From Pratylenchus scribneri (Eukaryota; Nematoda; Chromadorea; Rhabditida; Pratylenchidae), in NCBI GenBank assembly GCA_030063045.1, contig JAQSEB010000064.1, positions 744,001 to 808,000 of the forward strand: 64,000 bases of DNA, given 5' to 3'. The notes below the pieces were generated by a model, which was not told the origin of the DNA, searched no databases, and worked only from the letters and a program-made list of their open reading frames with translations. Below, one piece after another: positions 46,305 to 64,000 of the stretch (positions within the stretch are counted from its first letter, which is position 1; each line of letters starts with the position of its first letter). A program made the position numbers and the translations under genes.

Positions 46305-46493
46305 TTTAACGTTAACGATTAACATTAACCACATTTGCCCTTCTTATTAATAAATCAACAAAAATAGAATTCAATCTTTAATTAAGTACTCTAAATGATT
46401 AAAAACAACGAACATCACAAGAAATATTCCTAAATAATTAAGCAATTTAATTTTACAGAAATAATAAATTCAAATTGATCTCTGTGAAAATCA

Positions 46494-47974
46494 ATGGGCA
46501 AAGATTATTACAAAGTTTTGGGAATCGCCAAAGGAGCATCGGACGATGAAATCAAGAAAGCATACCGGAAGATGGCATTGAAGTATCATCCGGACAAAAA
46601 CAAGGATCCTGGAGCGGAAAATAAGTTCAAGGTATCAAATAATATTCAATAAAATTAAAATAAAATTTAAACAATTTAAGGAAATTGCGGAAGCATACGA
46701 CGTTTTGTCGGATTCGAAGAAGAAGGAATTGTACGATAAATTTGGCGAGGAAGGCCTCAAAGGAGATGGAGCTGGACCTGGTGCCGGACCTGGCGGAGGC
46801 GCATTCCATTACACTTTCCAGTAAGTCATTTATTTAAGCAATTAAAAATCATTAAAAATACAATGAAAATTTGAATTAAACCGGTAATTAAACCTTGAAA
46901 TTGAACCAAAAATTGACTCTTGTAAATTTACTTTTTTCAGAGGAGATCCAATGCGAATGTTCCAACAAGCTTTTGGCGGCAATGGAATGTTCACTGAATT
47001 TGCATTTGGAGGCGGGGGCGATGGTCCAGAGGTATGAATTTTAATTAGAAATTAATTTAAACAAAAACATTTTATTTAAGCTTCTCTTTGGTGGCGGTGA
47101 CAATCTCTTCGGTTTCCCTTTTGGAGGAATGGGTGGCGGTGGTGGAATGCCCAGACATCATGCCCCAAAACAGGACAAGCCAATTGTGCACGAATTGCCA
47201 GTCACATTGGAGGATTTGTGCAAAGGATGCACCAAAAAGATGAAAATTACGAGGTAAAATTTATTTGCGAAAAAATAATCAAAATTTATTTACAGAAAAA
47301 TATTAAATCCTGATGGCGTCTCTCGATCGGAGGACAAAGTGCTGACAATCAATGTGAAGCCGGGATGGAAGAATGGGACGAGGATTACATTCCCAAAAGA
47401 AGGCGATGTCTATCCGGGTCGTTTGCCTGCGGACATTACATTTGTCATCAAGGATAAAATGCATCCCAAATTCAAAAGGGATGGTTCGGATATTCGGTTT
47501 GTAATCATTTTTTGTTAATAAGAAATTGGAGTAAAAAATAATTGATTTATTGATTTTTGACGAATTCTAATTCCAAGAAATAATTAATTTAATTTTATTA
47601 AATATAATTAATATTAATTTCAAATTCCTCCAACTAAAATTTATTTAATAACTATTTTTGCAGATACAAACACCAAGTGCCATTGTGCGATGCACTTTGC
47701 GGAGTCAACATCAAAGTGCCAACATTGGAAGGGGACACAGTGCCGCTGAAGGTTTCAAATGTGATCAAGCCGGGCAGCACCCATCGGTTTGAATTCATTT
47801 TCCATCAATTTTATTAAAACAAACATTCAAAATAGAATAAAGGAACGTGGATTACCAAATCCGAAAAATGGAAACATCCGAGGCGATTTGATTGTGGAAT
47901 TTGACGTCCGCTTCCCCGACACAATTTCCCCTGCTGCCAAAGATCTCATCCGAAATGCCTTGCCGCCCAATTAA
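46494..47974 (+). CDS. dnj-13: Class B DnaJ/Hsp40 co-chaperone (DNAJB1/4/5 type)
   Basis: Seven exons, 46494-46631, 46681-46820, 46941-47031, 47081-47253, 47296-47496, 47664-47786 and 47836-47974, give 334 residues, close to human DNAJB1 length. It stimulates Hsp70 ATP hydrolysis and delivers substrates, in cytosol and nucleus. The J domain is residues 1-70, starting [19 protein letters not shown], with the catalytic HPD in [11 protein letters not shown] Gly/Phe-rich linker (about 72-165) follows. Two beta-barrel client-binding domains follow ([18 protein letters not shown] onward). A C-terminal dimerisation segment ends LPPN. There is no cysteine-rich zinc domain, so class B rather than class A. 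A perfect heat-shock element upstream suggests heat induction. Confidence 0.95.
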
Positions 47975-48583
47975 AAATGCAAAGATGATGACGGGAATTG
48001 AATTTCGAAGAAAAGAGAGAAGAAAACATTTTTGTTTATGATTTTAATTCAAATTGTAAAACATTTCTTTGTTTTTTTCATTACATGGTTTGTTTTTCAT
48101 CTATTTTACTCATTAAATTTATTCACATTTTTGGGGCAATCTAACCTAATAAAAAGGAAAAATGGTGCATCATTACATTCTGTAAATCGCCCCCCCCCCC
48201 CTACCCCACCCATCTTGATCGCTATAATAATTTCAAAAATAAAATCCCAATTTCAAAATTGTAAATTCATCTTCTCGTCAGCAGATTGGGGTTTTTTACA
48301 TTTTATTTCCAACAATATATTCTTTCATTTGACAATTTATATGATTTGATTTAAAAAATAAATGCAAATATTTGGAAAGGGAAATTATTTTAACTGCTAT
48401 TGAATTTGGAATGGAAGTCAATCTTATTATATTTTCGCACGGTTTTCTATGCAAAGCAACTTGAAGAAGCTTTTATAATACCCGAACATTCCCAATGATC
48501 AAAATTAGAAAAGTATAAATAAATTTTTATCAATGAATGCAATAAAAAAATGTGAATTAAAAATGGGTGAATTTCAATGGATG
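47975..48583. other. Convergent intergenic region
   Basis: Between the ends of the Hsp40 gene (+) and the helical-repeat gene (-). It contains a 12-bp C run at 48190-48201 and AT-rich presumed 3' UTR sequence. No gene seen. Confidence 0.5.
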
Positions 48584-50023
48584 TCATTCAATTCTTTTCC
48601 CTCCTTTTTTGTCAATTTCCCGAATATTGTTGACTAATTCCGCAAGTCGCCTATCTCCACTGATTCTGGCCAAATTGTTTGCATCATCCAAAGCACGTTG
48701 TGTGTACCAATTTCGTCGATCCTTCAACTCTTCCATCACCGCAGTCAGTCCGGTCAATGCCGCTTCCTTGTTTTGTTGATTGGAATAAATTAGGCCGATG
48801 TGGGTCATCAGTCTAAAGAAAAATATTTTTCATTTTAATAAATTATGGAAAAATTATTACAATGACAGGGATTCATCTGGTAAATCGGCAAATTCTTGAA
48901 GATTGGCAAGAAGGAACCAGGCAGTTTTATCATCGCGTTGGCTGAGGCAATATTCTAAAATAAGTCCAAGTTTAATGTGAATATTGAATTATTTTATGAT
49001 TTTAAGAACATATTAAATCTTAAGAAGCCAAAAAATAGATTTGAGAATAATTTCTTTTAATATTCGAAAAAATTGCATGGTTTAAGTTTGCCCATTTCAA
49101 ATTTATTATAAATGATAAAATTTAACTGCAAACTTTGATGAGAATTGGCAGTGCATTGTTCAGCAATTCCTTGTCAATGATTGCGGCACCACCAATGGCC
49201 AGGAAGGCGCAAATAAAACGATAAAGGACCAAATATAATTCCATTTGCATATTCATATTCACTGCTTTCACACTTTCAATCAAATATTCGCACACAAATG
49301 TGGCCGCTTCCTGACAACATTTACTCACAAATGTTACACTGAAATAATCAATTTAAATTGTTTTAAACAAATTACTGACTCTTCATCGCTCATCCATTCG
49401 TGTTCATCATCGGCTGATTTGAAAAAGAATTCCTGAAGTTGAAGACATGCAATTAATTGGCCCATACCAATCTGAAAAAATGAATTAATAAATGTAATTT
49501 TTAAAGGAATTAACCTCCGTTGGTTTGTCAAGTATTATTCGAAGTCGACCACCGGATAAACTGAAAAGCAGCCGAAGAAATTGTGAGTCCGATTTGAACC
49601 AATCAGCTCCAAGGCTTTGTGCTGCAAAATTGCTCAATTCAAACGAAAAATTGATGTATTCTTCGGCTGTAATTTATTGGATTTTTAATAGATAATAATA
49701 TAACAGTTTTACGTATTCGAAATGTTCTGAAGAAACGGCCAATAATGGTGCGAAGGTCGGCAGGCCATGATAAACTGACAAATTTTGCACGTTGATTTTT
49801 TGATTGGCCAGGTGAATTTGCCAAGCATTCAAGGCATTGTTTGATTTCTGCCAGCAATTCAAGGGGTGGAAACTAAATTTGGAATATTAATAAAAGGGAT
49901 TAATGAAAGAAAAATTCTTACTTCGCTTGTATCCGTCTTGATATTGTCCAAAATAATGTTTAAACAAGAATTCAAATCATCCAATTGATCGGTGGTCAAT
50001 AAATGTTCGGATTTATCTAGCAT
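48584..50023 (-). CDS. Alpha-helical repeat protein, possibly neurochondrin-like
   Basis: Seven exons join in frame to 346 residues: 50023-49922, 49872-49713, 49666-49515, 49471-49380, 49338-49127, 48954-48861 and 48812-48584. The protein is almost all amphipathic helix, with no signal peptide or membrane segment. The stretch SLGADWFKSDSQFLRLLFSL followed by an acidic DDEHEWMSDEE loop recalls the ARM/HEAT middle of neurochondrin. So does a helical pair containing LAIGGAAIIDKELLNNALPI. It is about half the length of vertebrate neurochondrin, and the C-terminus (NWYTQRALDDANNLARISGD) does not obviously match. Treat the family as a suggestion. The start is the first ATG of the first exon. Confidence 0.75.
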
Positions 50024-50282
50024 TTTCCTAGAGTTTTATTAATTGATGTTAGATCTCGAATGGGCCTCCTTGTCTTCTTTCGAAATGCGTCCATTTTTTT
50101 GTTAATTAAAAATTTTTTGAGTCATGAAGAAAAAAATGGAAAATGCATATCCGATTGAGAAAATAATTTGATGGTTATGTTATACTTTTATCATAAACTT
50201 TGCGTAAATGTATAAATAATATTTGTGATAAAATATCATCAAAACGAAAGACCAGCATTTTTATAGTCATTTGTCATCTCAT

Positions 50283-51399
50283 CTATAAAAATTCGATTGG
50301 GTCGAAGCGTTTATTTGCCATTTTCTCCTTCTGTCCCTTAGCAAACTCGAATTGATCAAGAAGTTCCTTGAAATCAGCCAGTCTTTTGAATTCGCGATCG
50401 CGATCCATTTCTTCTCGATCCAAGTGATTCTTGTAGAATGCCCTATGACACCTGAAAATGTGTAATGATGTGGATTAACGAAACAATTTGCGAATTTTTA
50501 AATTTTAGAGATTTACTAACAAATGCAAAAAAAAAAATAATTATGGACAATGGACTTACTCTCCAAGGGCCAAATATTCTTTATAAATCGCATCTGATAG
50601 ATTTTTCGTGAATGCTTTATTGCCATCATGTGTTGCGTTTTGCCGTAAATTGTGCTTGCCAATGAACTCTAAAATGAATAAATTCATGCTTTAATAAATT
50701 TTTATGCTAAAATTACCTCGGAGTTTTAACGAGGCAGCCCCCCAAATACACTCACAAGCCAATCTCAAATCGCCAATTCTCTCGAGATATTCCGCCAGTC
50801 GAGTTAAAGTTTCAGATGTATGAATTTCCTTTCCCACCGAACCCAATGTGGTCTGCAATTTTATTTATTGTTAATCCGTTAAAATGTTTCCATAAACCGT
50901 TGAAAATAGATCGGCACATTTGTCCAGCTCTGGACCGGCCTCATTCTCTTTGTTATCGGCAAATTTCTAAAATGATTAATAAATATTTTTGTTTCTCTTA
51001 AATCGCGAGTTTATTAAACCAACATCATTTAATTTAGCCCGATCCTCGAATCGATCAAGTGCTTTGCTCAAACTTGCTTCCATCTCCTTGGCTAGCTCGA
51101 CACCATAAATTTGACCGAAACAATTTCTCATGATTGTTTGAATAACAATCTTATTAAAAAGTTTTCCTTCCACTGGTTTATTTAAATTGAGGCCTCTCTG
51201 GATTGGCTGCTAAATATAATAATTTAAATATTTTTTTGGTTTTTTAGGCAACCTCTTTCATTGGCTCCATTTTTTCCACATTTTCCTCCGTTTGAGACGC
51301 TTCCAATTTCAATGGCAAATTTTCGCTGGCTTTACTTTGCTTCTTCTCTTCAAATTCCTTCGTCTTCATTTGCATTTTCTCCCTCAGATTTTTTCCCAT
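50283..51399 (-). CDS. Unrecognised helical protein with acidic N-terminus
   Basis: Six exons are supported by frame, the first three being 51399-51253, 51209-51024 and 50966 onward. It starts MGKNLREKMQMKTKEFEEKK and ends RFDPIEFL then TAG. The length is about 290 residues. The N-terminal 50 residues are highly charged and probably disordered or coiled-coil. The rest is helical, with LTRLAEYLERIGDLRLACEC and CHRAFYKNHLDREEMDRDRE resembling TPR-like or helical-bundle packing. No signal or membrane segment is present. It is divergently oriented to malic enzyme, separated by about 630 bp that hold the partial CLN3 duplicate. I do not recognise the family. Confidence 0.75.
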
Positions 51400-51642
51400 T
51401 TGTAAAAATTAATATCAGTTTCCTTCTTCTGTTCTTAAATTAAATTTTATAAATTAATAAAGGAATTTATGAGTATTTTTTTAAAAATATTGCAAGAATA
51501 TGGATTATAGAAATATCCGATTGATAATTTGATAGAAATTCTGATGAATCATTTTATTTTATACATTTTTAAAATTTTTCCTTGTTCGAAGAACTTAACT
51601 TGGCCGATCGACAGTCGACACGCGACACCCCATTTTTTTTCT

Positions 51643-51952
51643 ACATCCATTCCTCTAACTCTCTAACTTCATATTATTTTTATTTCCAATTCCAATTCCA
51701 ACTTGTTTGGATTTATTGTCATTTAAATTAAAATATATGCCAAAAATTTTTAAAAATTTATTGAATTCCTCTCTCATTTCTCTCATTTTTCAATAACAAA
51801 CATTCAACTTCGAATTCCAACAACGCAACGCAATAATTTAATTGGTACACAAAACAATAGAAATGCTTTCTGCAGAAGATTATGAACCATTGGAAATTTC
51901 TACTGAAAGGCGGTTTTCATTTAATCGACAAATTTTGAGTTCGCCAAAATGA
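51643..51952 (+). pseudogene. Partial inverted duplicate of the CLN3 5' flank and first coding exon
   Basis: 51808-51938 aligns with the reverse complement of 59881-60003, the start of the CLN3 gene, with about ten mismatches and two indels (5 and 3 bp). The copy includes untranslated sequence (CTTCGAATTCCAACAA, AATAATTTAATTGG) and coding sequence for [16 protein letters not shown], identical in that stretch. Similarity resumes upstream at 51643-51684 versus about 60095-60153 (CTCTAACTCTCTAAC). After TTTTGA the sequences diverge. The copy encodes only 29 codons (51863-51952) and then stops, with no downstream CLN3 exons. It sits directly upstream of malic enzyme. Confidence 0.85.
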
Positions 51953-52033
51953 TAATATTATCGATAAAATTCATTCAAATTACCCTCTCACTTTATTTCC
52001 TTTCTTCAATTTTAGAGTGTTTACGGGGAAAAA

Positions 52034-54865
<2,832 letters not shown>

Positions 54866-55125
54866 AAATATGCAAAATAAATTAATTCCCGAATAATTTG
54901 TTGCTGTGAATAATTTGACACAAATTTTTGCCGTGTGAATCTCCCCAAAATATCAAATTTTTATAATAAATAGATATCTTTATAAAAGCTTTTATTTCCC
55001 CGGTTTTAATGCATATCAGATAAATTTTGAATAAAATTATATTATGCTTTAAATTCAATTATTTTGTATTGTTCAAATATTATTGATTTTTTTTTTGATT
55101 TCTAATTAATAATTTTAATAGACCA

Positions 55126-56242
55126 ATGCTTCAAACCATTACACGCCGGGCATTTTCACGTTCAGTGAATGCCAGGATCTGGGTTCCAATAGGTGAGTGA
55201 ATATATTTTTGCAAATATTTTTCGAATTATTTTACTGAATTTTAGTTATCGACAACGAAGGGCGATATGGTAAAAAATTTTAAATATGATTACCTAGCTA
55301 AATTGATTTAAAATTGCAGGACAAGCCTATGACATTTATTCGCGGCTCCTCAAGGATCGAATTGTTTGCGTGATGACACCGGTCAGTGAACAATTTTATA
55401 TTTAAAAAAATTTAATATTTTAAGGTTAATGAACAAATGGCATCCTCAATAATTGCCCAACTTTTATTCCTGCAAGGCGAAAGTGGAAAGACTCCAATCA
55501 ATATGTACATAAATTGTCCAGGTTTTTTATTGAAATTCAGTGAAAAATGTTAATTTTACAAAATTAGGTGGAAGCGTAACCGATGGACTTGGCATTTATG
55601 ACACGTGAGAAACCATATAAAATTATTAAATTTAATTTTTTTATTTCCAGAATGCAGTACATTTCAGCGCCGGTGGCCACTTGGTGTAGGTTTATCGATT
55701 TTTTAAATATTAAAATTTTTCGTTTATTAGGCATTGGACAGGCAAGCTCAATGGGAAGTTTGTTGTTGGCGGCAGGCGAAAAGGGGATGCGTCATTCATT
55801 GCCGAATGCACGGATTATGGTCAGAAATTAACAAAAGAATATATTTAAATTTATTTTTAGGTTCATCAACCGTCCGGAGGAGCGCAGGGAATGGCATCGG
55901 ATGTTTTGGTTAGTTTATTTTATAAAAATGGGAAAATTGAAATGAATTTATTGAGGAAATAAAAATAAATAATTCCATAATATTCCAAAATATAATTTAT
56001 TTCCAAGATTCGAGTTGCTGAGTTGGAAAAATGCCGTCAACGGCTCAATGAAATTTATTCCCATCACACGGGTCAAACTGTGGAAAAGATTGCCGAAACA
56101 TTGGAGAGGTTAATTAATTTTAAATTTATTAAATCAAATATTATTTATATTCAGGGATCGCTTCATGAACCCTCAAGAGGCAAAAGAATTTGGCCTGATC
56201 GATCAAATTGAGACGCATTCTGGTTCACTGCCAAATTATTAA
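55126..56242 (+). CDS. clpp-1: Mitochondrial ATP-dependent Clp protease proteolytic subunit
   Basis: Multi-exon gene starting [19 protein letters not shown], a typical mitochondrial targeting peptide rich in Arg/Ser, and ending SGSLPNY then TAA. The ClpP fold is clear: [40 protein letters not shown], the nucleophile Ser in [17 protein letters not shown], the catalytic His in [14 protein letters not shown], and the catalytic Asp in [18 protein letters not shown]. It forms the tetradecameric chamber that degrades matrix proteins with ClpX and acts in the mitochondrial unfolded protein response. It begins 260 bp after the malic enzyme stop, on the same strand. Confidence 0.95.
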
Positions 56243-57131
56243 TTTTATTTTCTTTATTTTTTGTGTATGACAATTTTCCCCCAATTTTCATTTGTTGCTT
56301 TTTTTCCATTTAAATATAATAAAAATTTACCGTATTGAACTGGAAATTTTTTGGAGACCGGACAACGAGGTTTTGTGAATTCAATTTTTCACTGATAAGG
56401 AGGAAGCCTCCTTATCAAAATTGCTCATTACGAATCCAACGCCGACCCAATCTATTCCCAACCAAACCCTCGGTTTTCTCCTCCATAAACTCCGTTGGCA
56501 AACAAAAGGAGAGGAGGGCGGTGAATTGGGAGGAATTGACATTGGACAAAAATGGATGGGAAGGATGATTCCTTCGATCCATCCTTTTTGCTTCATTTTA
56601 CTCCTTCAAATGTCCGGTCATCAATAGCATCCATCGTTCTTCATTCCCAAATACGACGATGCCAGTGGTCCTTATCACATTTTCCACCAATTTAATATTC
56701 CTTTGGCCCAGAAAGTCAAAGACATTTTACTTCGCAGTAATAGACCTTTTCAAATTTTATTGAGAAATTTTCCTCATTAAAATTCACTCCAATTCCAAAT
56801 CCCCAATTACCTAAATTGAAGAAGAAAGGTTGAACGCAGTTAGAAGTGCATAAAATCGTTTAAAATTAACAAGGGCGGATATTATGCACCTTCTTATTGC
56901 GCTTAACTTCCTCTTCCAATCCATCTATTCAACAACAAAATTAAATATTCAAAGTCAAATATTTATTCAATAATAAAAATTTTGAGAAAATGAGAACAAA
57001 AAGATCAGGCAATGTCAAAATCACAGTAAGAATATGAGAGAAATAAAGGCCAAAATTAATATTATTATAGGAAAAAGTCAACAATATTATTAAAATTAAT
57101 TAATGCAATATTAATATTAAATTTATATTTC
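56243..57131. other. Convergent region between clpp-1 and CLN3
   Basis: Presumed 3' UTRs. One + strand stretch, about 56628-56796, has a protein-like frame (FFIPKYDDASGPYHIFHQF, then LAQKVKDILLRS) behind an acceptor-like CATCAATAG. It may be a small exon or relic; no start or partner exon could be fixed. Confidence 0.35.
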
Positions 57132-59953
57132 CTAATGCCCGTTCTGTCGATGGTTGCAAATGAAATTATGCGTTGAAATTGCGGCAAAACCAGCCAAAAC
57201 AATGCCAAATGAGTCTGAGATGGCCACAAATGCAATTGAAAATTCTCTGTTCGATTTTGCGATCTTCAATTGGATTAAAATTAAAACGAGCAAAAAAATA
57301 CTTCAAAAGACAAACCGTCCGATGGATTGCACTGAACGTGTTCACATAAGCTGCACCGCCCAACAATCCTTCGTACAAAATGATGGCCATTAGAAGGAGC
57401 AGATGTGGCAAATGCGATCCAAAATAGGATTCCTCCAGCAAGAAAAGGGCATTGCCAAATTGGAGAATGGCCAGAATGGGAATGAAGATGGGCCTTATGG
57501 GAAAGAGCCGAATGGAGGATCGACTGATGAAAACGCCAATCTGTGAAAAAAATTAGAACTAAAGAATGGATATTTGATTTTTATAACTGTGAATAACTTA
57601 ATTAAACCGATATAATTAATTGGTTACAATTACAATCGCAAATCAGAATTACAATTACAATCGCAAATCAGAATTACAATTGCAATCGCAAATCAGAATT
57701 ACAATTACAATCGCAAATCAGAATTACAATTACAATCGCAAATCAGAATTACAATTACAATCGCAAATCAGAATTACAATTACAATCGCAAATCAGAATT
57801 ACAATTGCAATCGCAAATCAGAATTACAATTACAATCGCAAATCAGAATTACAATTACAATCGCAAATCAGAATTACAATTACAATCGCAAATCAGAATT
57901 ACAATTACAATCGCAAATCAGAATTACAATTACAATCGCAAATCAGAATTACAATTACAATCGCAAATCAGAATTACAATTGCAATCGCAAATCAGAATT
58001 ACAATTACAATCGCAAATCAGAATTACAATTACAATCGCAAATCAGAATTACAATTACAATCGCAAATCAGAATTACAATTACAAATCAGAATTACAATT
58101 ACATCGCAAATCAGAATTACAATTACATCGCAAATCAGAATTACAATTACAATCGCAAATCAGAATTTTACAATTACAAATCAGAATTACAATTACAATC
58201 GCAAATCAGAATTACAATTACAATCGCAAATCAGAATTACAATTACAATCGCAAATCAGAATTACAATTACAATCGCAAATCAGAATTACAATTACAATC
58301 GCAAATCAGAATTACAATTGCAATCGCAAATCAGAATTACAATTACAATCGCAAATCAGAATTACAATTACAATCGCAAATCAGAATTACAATTACAATC
58401 GCAAATCAGAATTACAATTACAATCGCAAATCAGAATTACAATTACAAATCAGAATAAGCGGAATTTACAATCACAAATCAAAAAAAAAGTTATAAAGCA
58501 GTGATAATTAGAAAAAAACACCCAATTTCTAAAAGTTCGACAAAATTTTCAATACCAACCTGATAAAGAACTTGATTCCACCGATATTGTTGCATGGGGC
58601 TCAATTTGAATGAATGAGAACAATCGAAAATCAGCAATTCCAGGAGGCCCTGATTTATGAAATATTCGGCAAAGTAGACGGTCGTCAATGGCACCATAAA
58701 TTTCATAAGTGGCTGAAATTGAACCAATGATTGATTATTTTTTATTTAATAATTGAAATAAATATTAAAGGATTAAAAAATTGAAAGATTCTTCATAATT
58801 TTTTTTATATAAATTATTTTAGTTGATTTTTTAGATATTAATTCAATTAGAATGGATGTTTTTAATTTTTTTATCGAATTTTTATAAAATTTATTTAACT
58901 AACTTTGATGGCACGAATTTTGGTATGGAGTATTTTTCGAATTGTCGCTGTTCCATATTCAGCCTCATTTCCATTTCCATATAATAAATTGTGCAAATCG
59001 TCGGTTGAGGATGCGGGTGAAGGTGGATGAGAATTGAGTGCCGAATAGCCAGACTGCCGTTGGCCAAACCAACTGCCAGGATTCAATGGCAAAACCCTTT
59101 GTACTGAAGGTGGACTAAGCAAAATTTGCCAATAAGTGAAGAAGAGGATGGCGGGAACAGTGAGCATGGCAAGCAAAGCATTTTGTGGAGTGAGGCCCAA
59201 TAGTCGATGGTCAGTGAGAATGGCAAAAGCAAGGGAACCGAAAATGCCTGCACCACCTGTTCCCGAAGACCAGCTGTGGATGGCATCACTAAAATTTTGC
59301 TGGATAATTAAATTAGTAAATTAAGGCTAGAAACTTGTGAAAATGGGAAGAAAGCGACAAATAGGTGACCTCACCAAGACCGGCGCCCAAACTGGCAAAA
59401 ATAACACCTTAATTATTAAAATAATTATCTGATATTGTTTAATAAAAATATACCAAACAATCCGAATGTAATCGATTTGGAATAAGCAACGATCAAAAAG
59501 CTGGAGGTTTGGAAGAGAACGACGAGCAAATGTCGAGTCAAATAAGGGATTGGGTGGAGGAAGAATGGAGAAATCAATTTTATTGCCAAGGATGGTAAAA
59601 TGTCAGCAAGAAGGACTGCACCCGTTGAAATTGTCGAACATTTTAAATCCTTGATATCTTCCTAAAGTTTTATTTTATTAGTAATTTATGAAAAGAATAT
59701 CAAAATTTACAATGCAATTGGTGTCATTTGTTGTCTCCTTTGATCGTTCCAAAATGTCTTTGGCCGCACTCAACATTACCACATAGCCAAAATTGTTACA
59801 AAGGCCAAGTAACCTAAAAAATGCGATGGATAAATGTTTTAATTCTCAATTTACTTACCAAAATGCAATTAAATTTCTCGTCAAAATTTGTCGATTAAAT
59901 GAAAACCGCCTTTCTGTTGAAATTTCCAATGGTTCATCATCTTCAGAAATCAT
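57132..59953 (-). CDS. cln-3: CLN3/battenin lysosomal membrane protein
   Basis: Multi-exon gene. Exon 1 is 59953-59859, exon 2 starts at 59813, and the terminal exon ends HRQNGH with TAG at 57132-57134. CLN3 is a multi-spanning protein of lysosomes and endosomes whose loss causes Batten disease in humans. Matching features are [20 protein letters not shown] (first membrane segment), [59 protein letters not shown] then [12 protein letters not shown] across the intron at 58559-57541, [16 protein letters not shown], and a final [19 protein letters not shown]. The acidic N-terminus ([11 protein letters not shown]) is cytoplasmic. The 1,019-bp intron is filled mostly by a 24-bp minisatellite. Divergent from vps-4 over about 470 bp. 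Which nematode cln-3 paralogue it is cannot be decided. Confidence 0.93.
57623..58480 (+). repeat. 24-bp minisatellite array C inside a CLN3 intron
   Basis: About 0.85 kb of the same AATCAGAATTACAATTACAATCGC-type unit as arrays A and B, more uniform here, with occasional TTGCAATCGC variants. The cap-like GCGGAATTTACAATCAC is at its right end (about 58458), unlike array A, where it is at the left. Antisense to CLN3. Confidence 0.95.
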
Positions 59954-60424
59954 TGCAATTGTTTTGTGTTCCAATTAAATTATTGCATTGTTGGAATTCG
60001 AAGCTGAATTAATCGAGATGAAAGAAATGGAAGAGGAATTGGTTGAATTTAAAAAATAAAAGTTGGAACGCATATATTTAAAATGACAATAAATCCAAAA
60101 GTAAGAAATAATGTGAAGTTAAGTTAGAGGTTAGAGAGTTAGAGAAATGGATGATTAATAAAAAAAGAAAATGCAAAATAAAATTTAGTAAATTGTAAAT
60201 TCTAAATTGAGACTCGAGATCCGAGATCGAGACTGTCTTATTTTTATTGTTTTCAAGCCAGCGAATATGAGTATATGAGATCAATTTTTGAACTACCATT
60301 TTTAAAGAATATTTTGTGAAAATTAGCATTTCCTTCCCAAACTTTGCCTTATCCGCCCAAATTAATAAACAAAATTCTTACATTCATAAATTTTTAGATT
60401 GAATAAAAAAAATAAATCTTTACA
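59954..60424. promoter_or_regulatory. Divergent promoter region of CLN3 and vps-4
   Basis: 470 bp between the two start codons. It contains TTAGAGGTTAGAGAGTTAGAG (60124-60144 region) and GACTCGAGATCCGAGATCGAG (near 60212). The CLN3-side half is what was copied to 51643-51938. No TATA box or known lysosomal CLEAR-type CACGTG site is seen. Confidence 0.5.
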
Positions 60425-63546
<3,122 letters not shown>

Positions 63547-64000
63547 AATTGATGAATAAATGGATTGAATATTATATTCTTTTTAATTGTAAATCTATGG
63601 ATTTTTTTTCTTTGTAAGCACACTATTTTAATCAATTTATATATGCGATAAAACTGACACCAAAATTAATCTAATTCTAATAGGAAGTTAAAGAATACAA
63701 AGGGATGGGAAGGAAATTTTTTAGTTATTTTCAATAGAATTTAATTTTATCAGTTAAAAAATACAATCAGGAATGAATAAAACACGGCGGCCCGGTTCCC
63801 TTAAGTTCGCGTGCAAATTAAGCTAGCTCTCTTCCTTCATATTTTATTGTGTCTCGTTTTCTTTTTATCCCTCGTACACTACGCCAAAACAATTATATTT
63901 TCATGCGCTTGAGCAATAAAACGAATGGGGTTTACAAATGAAACCATAACTCTGTTCCATTCTATAGGTTTCAAAAGCTATCTAACAGTTTAGTGCAGAA
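63547..64000. other. vps-4 3' flank
   Basis: AT-rich sequence with possible 3' UTR. No further gene seen. Confidence 0.4.

Noticed and set aside
51863..51952. ATG and short frame as first exon of malic enzyme
   Set aside because: The frame does not join the next malic enzyme exon in phase at its GT (AGGCG|GTTTTC), and the peptide is that of CLN3 exon 1 duplicated in inverted orientation.
56335..56627. Overlapping short frames after clpp-1
   Set aside because: Frames on both strands overlap and none has a convincing start or splice sites; treated as 3' flank.
57620..58504. 294-codon and 217-codon frames of the same repeat type
   Set aside because: They lie inside a CLN3 intron within minisatellite array C, in two different frames, so they are repeat artefacts.

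Overview
The window looks like nuclear DNA of a nematode. It has many small introns (about 40-60 bp), splice acceptors such as TTTCAG, TTTTAG and TTTAAG, a clear orthologue of the heterochronic zinc-finger gene lin-29, and compact housekeeping genes. The moderate AT bias, a GC-AG intron and long G runs would fit a tylenchid or heteroderid plant parasite, but that placement is inference only.

Layout. (1) 1-4897: the 3' part of an unrecognised + strand gene. Its last intron holds a 2.85-kb LTR retrotransposon that carries only a gag-like ORF and has two identical LTRs. (2) 5079-8515: a - strand gene with three C2H2 fingers. (3) 8516-31191: a gene-poor stretch of about 23 kb with minisatellites, G runs and the last two exons of an unrecognised single-pass membrane protein (15747-16282). 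(4) 31192-36470: lin-29, five C2H2 fingers, eight coding exons. (5) about 37759-40176: a - strand gene with a Ly6/uPAR-type cysteine domain. (6) 43720-63546: a dense cluster. It holds the ADP/ATP carrier (+), Mediator subunit 18 (+), a class B DnaJ/Hsp40 (+) with a perfect heat-shock element upstream, a helical-repeat protein (-), an unrecognised helical protein (-), malic enzyme (+), mitochondrial ClpP (+), CLN3/battenin (-) and VPS4 (+). A three-exon GPCR gene lies antisense inside the second intron of vps-4.

Repeats. A 24-bp minisatellite family occupies three places: an intergenic array, a lin-29 intron and a CLN3 intron. A second family, of 25-27 bp and built around the palindrome CTTTCCGGAAAG, forms two arrays about 13 kb apart. 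The CLN3 5' flank and first coding exon also exist as a partial inverted copy about 8 kb away, just upstream of the malic enzyme gene.

Functional links visible here are limited. CLN3 and VPS4 (lysosomal/endosomal) share a divergent promoter of about 470 bp. The carrier and ClpP are mitochondrial. Gene order otherwise looks like ordinary nematode compaction. Every exon set given with exact boundaries was checked by reading frames across the junctions; none is supported by transcript data.
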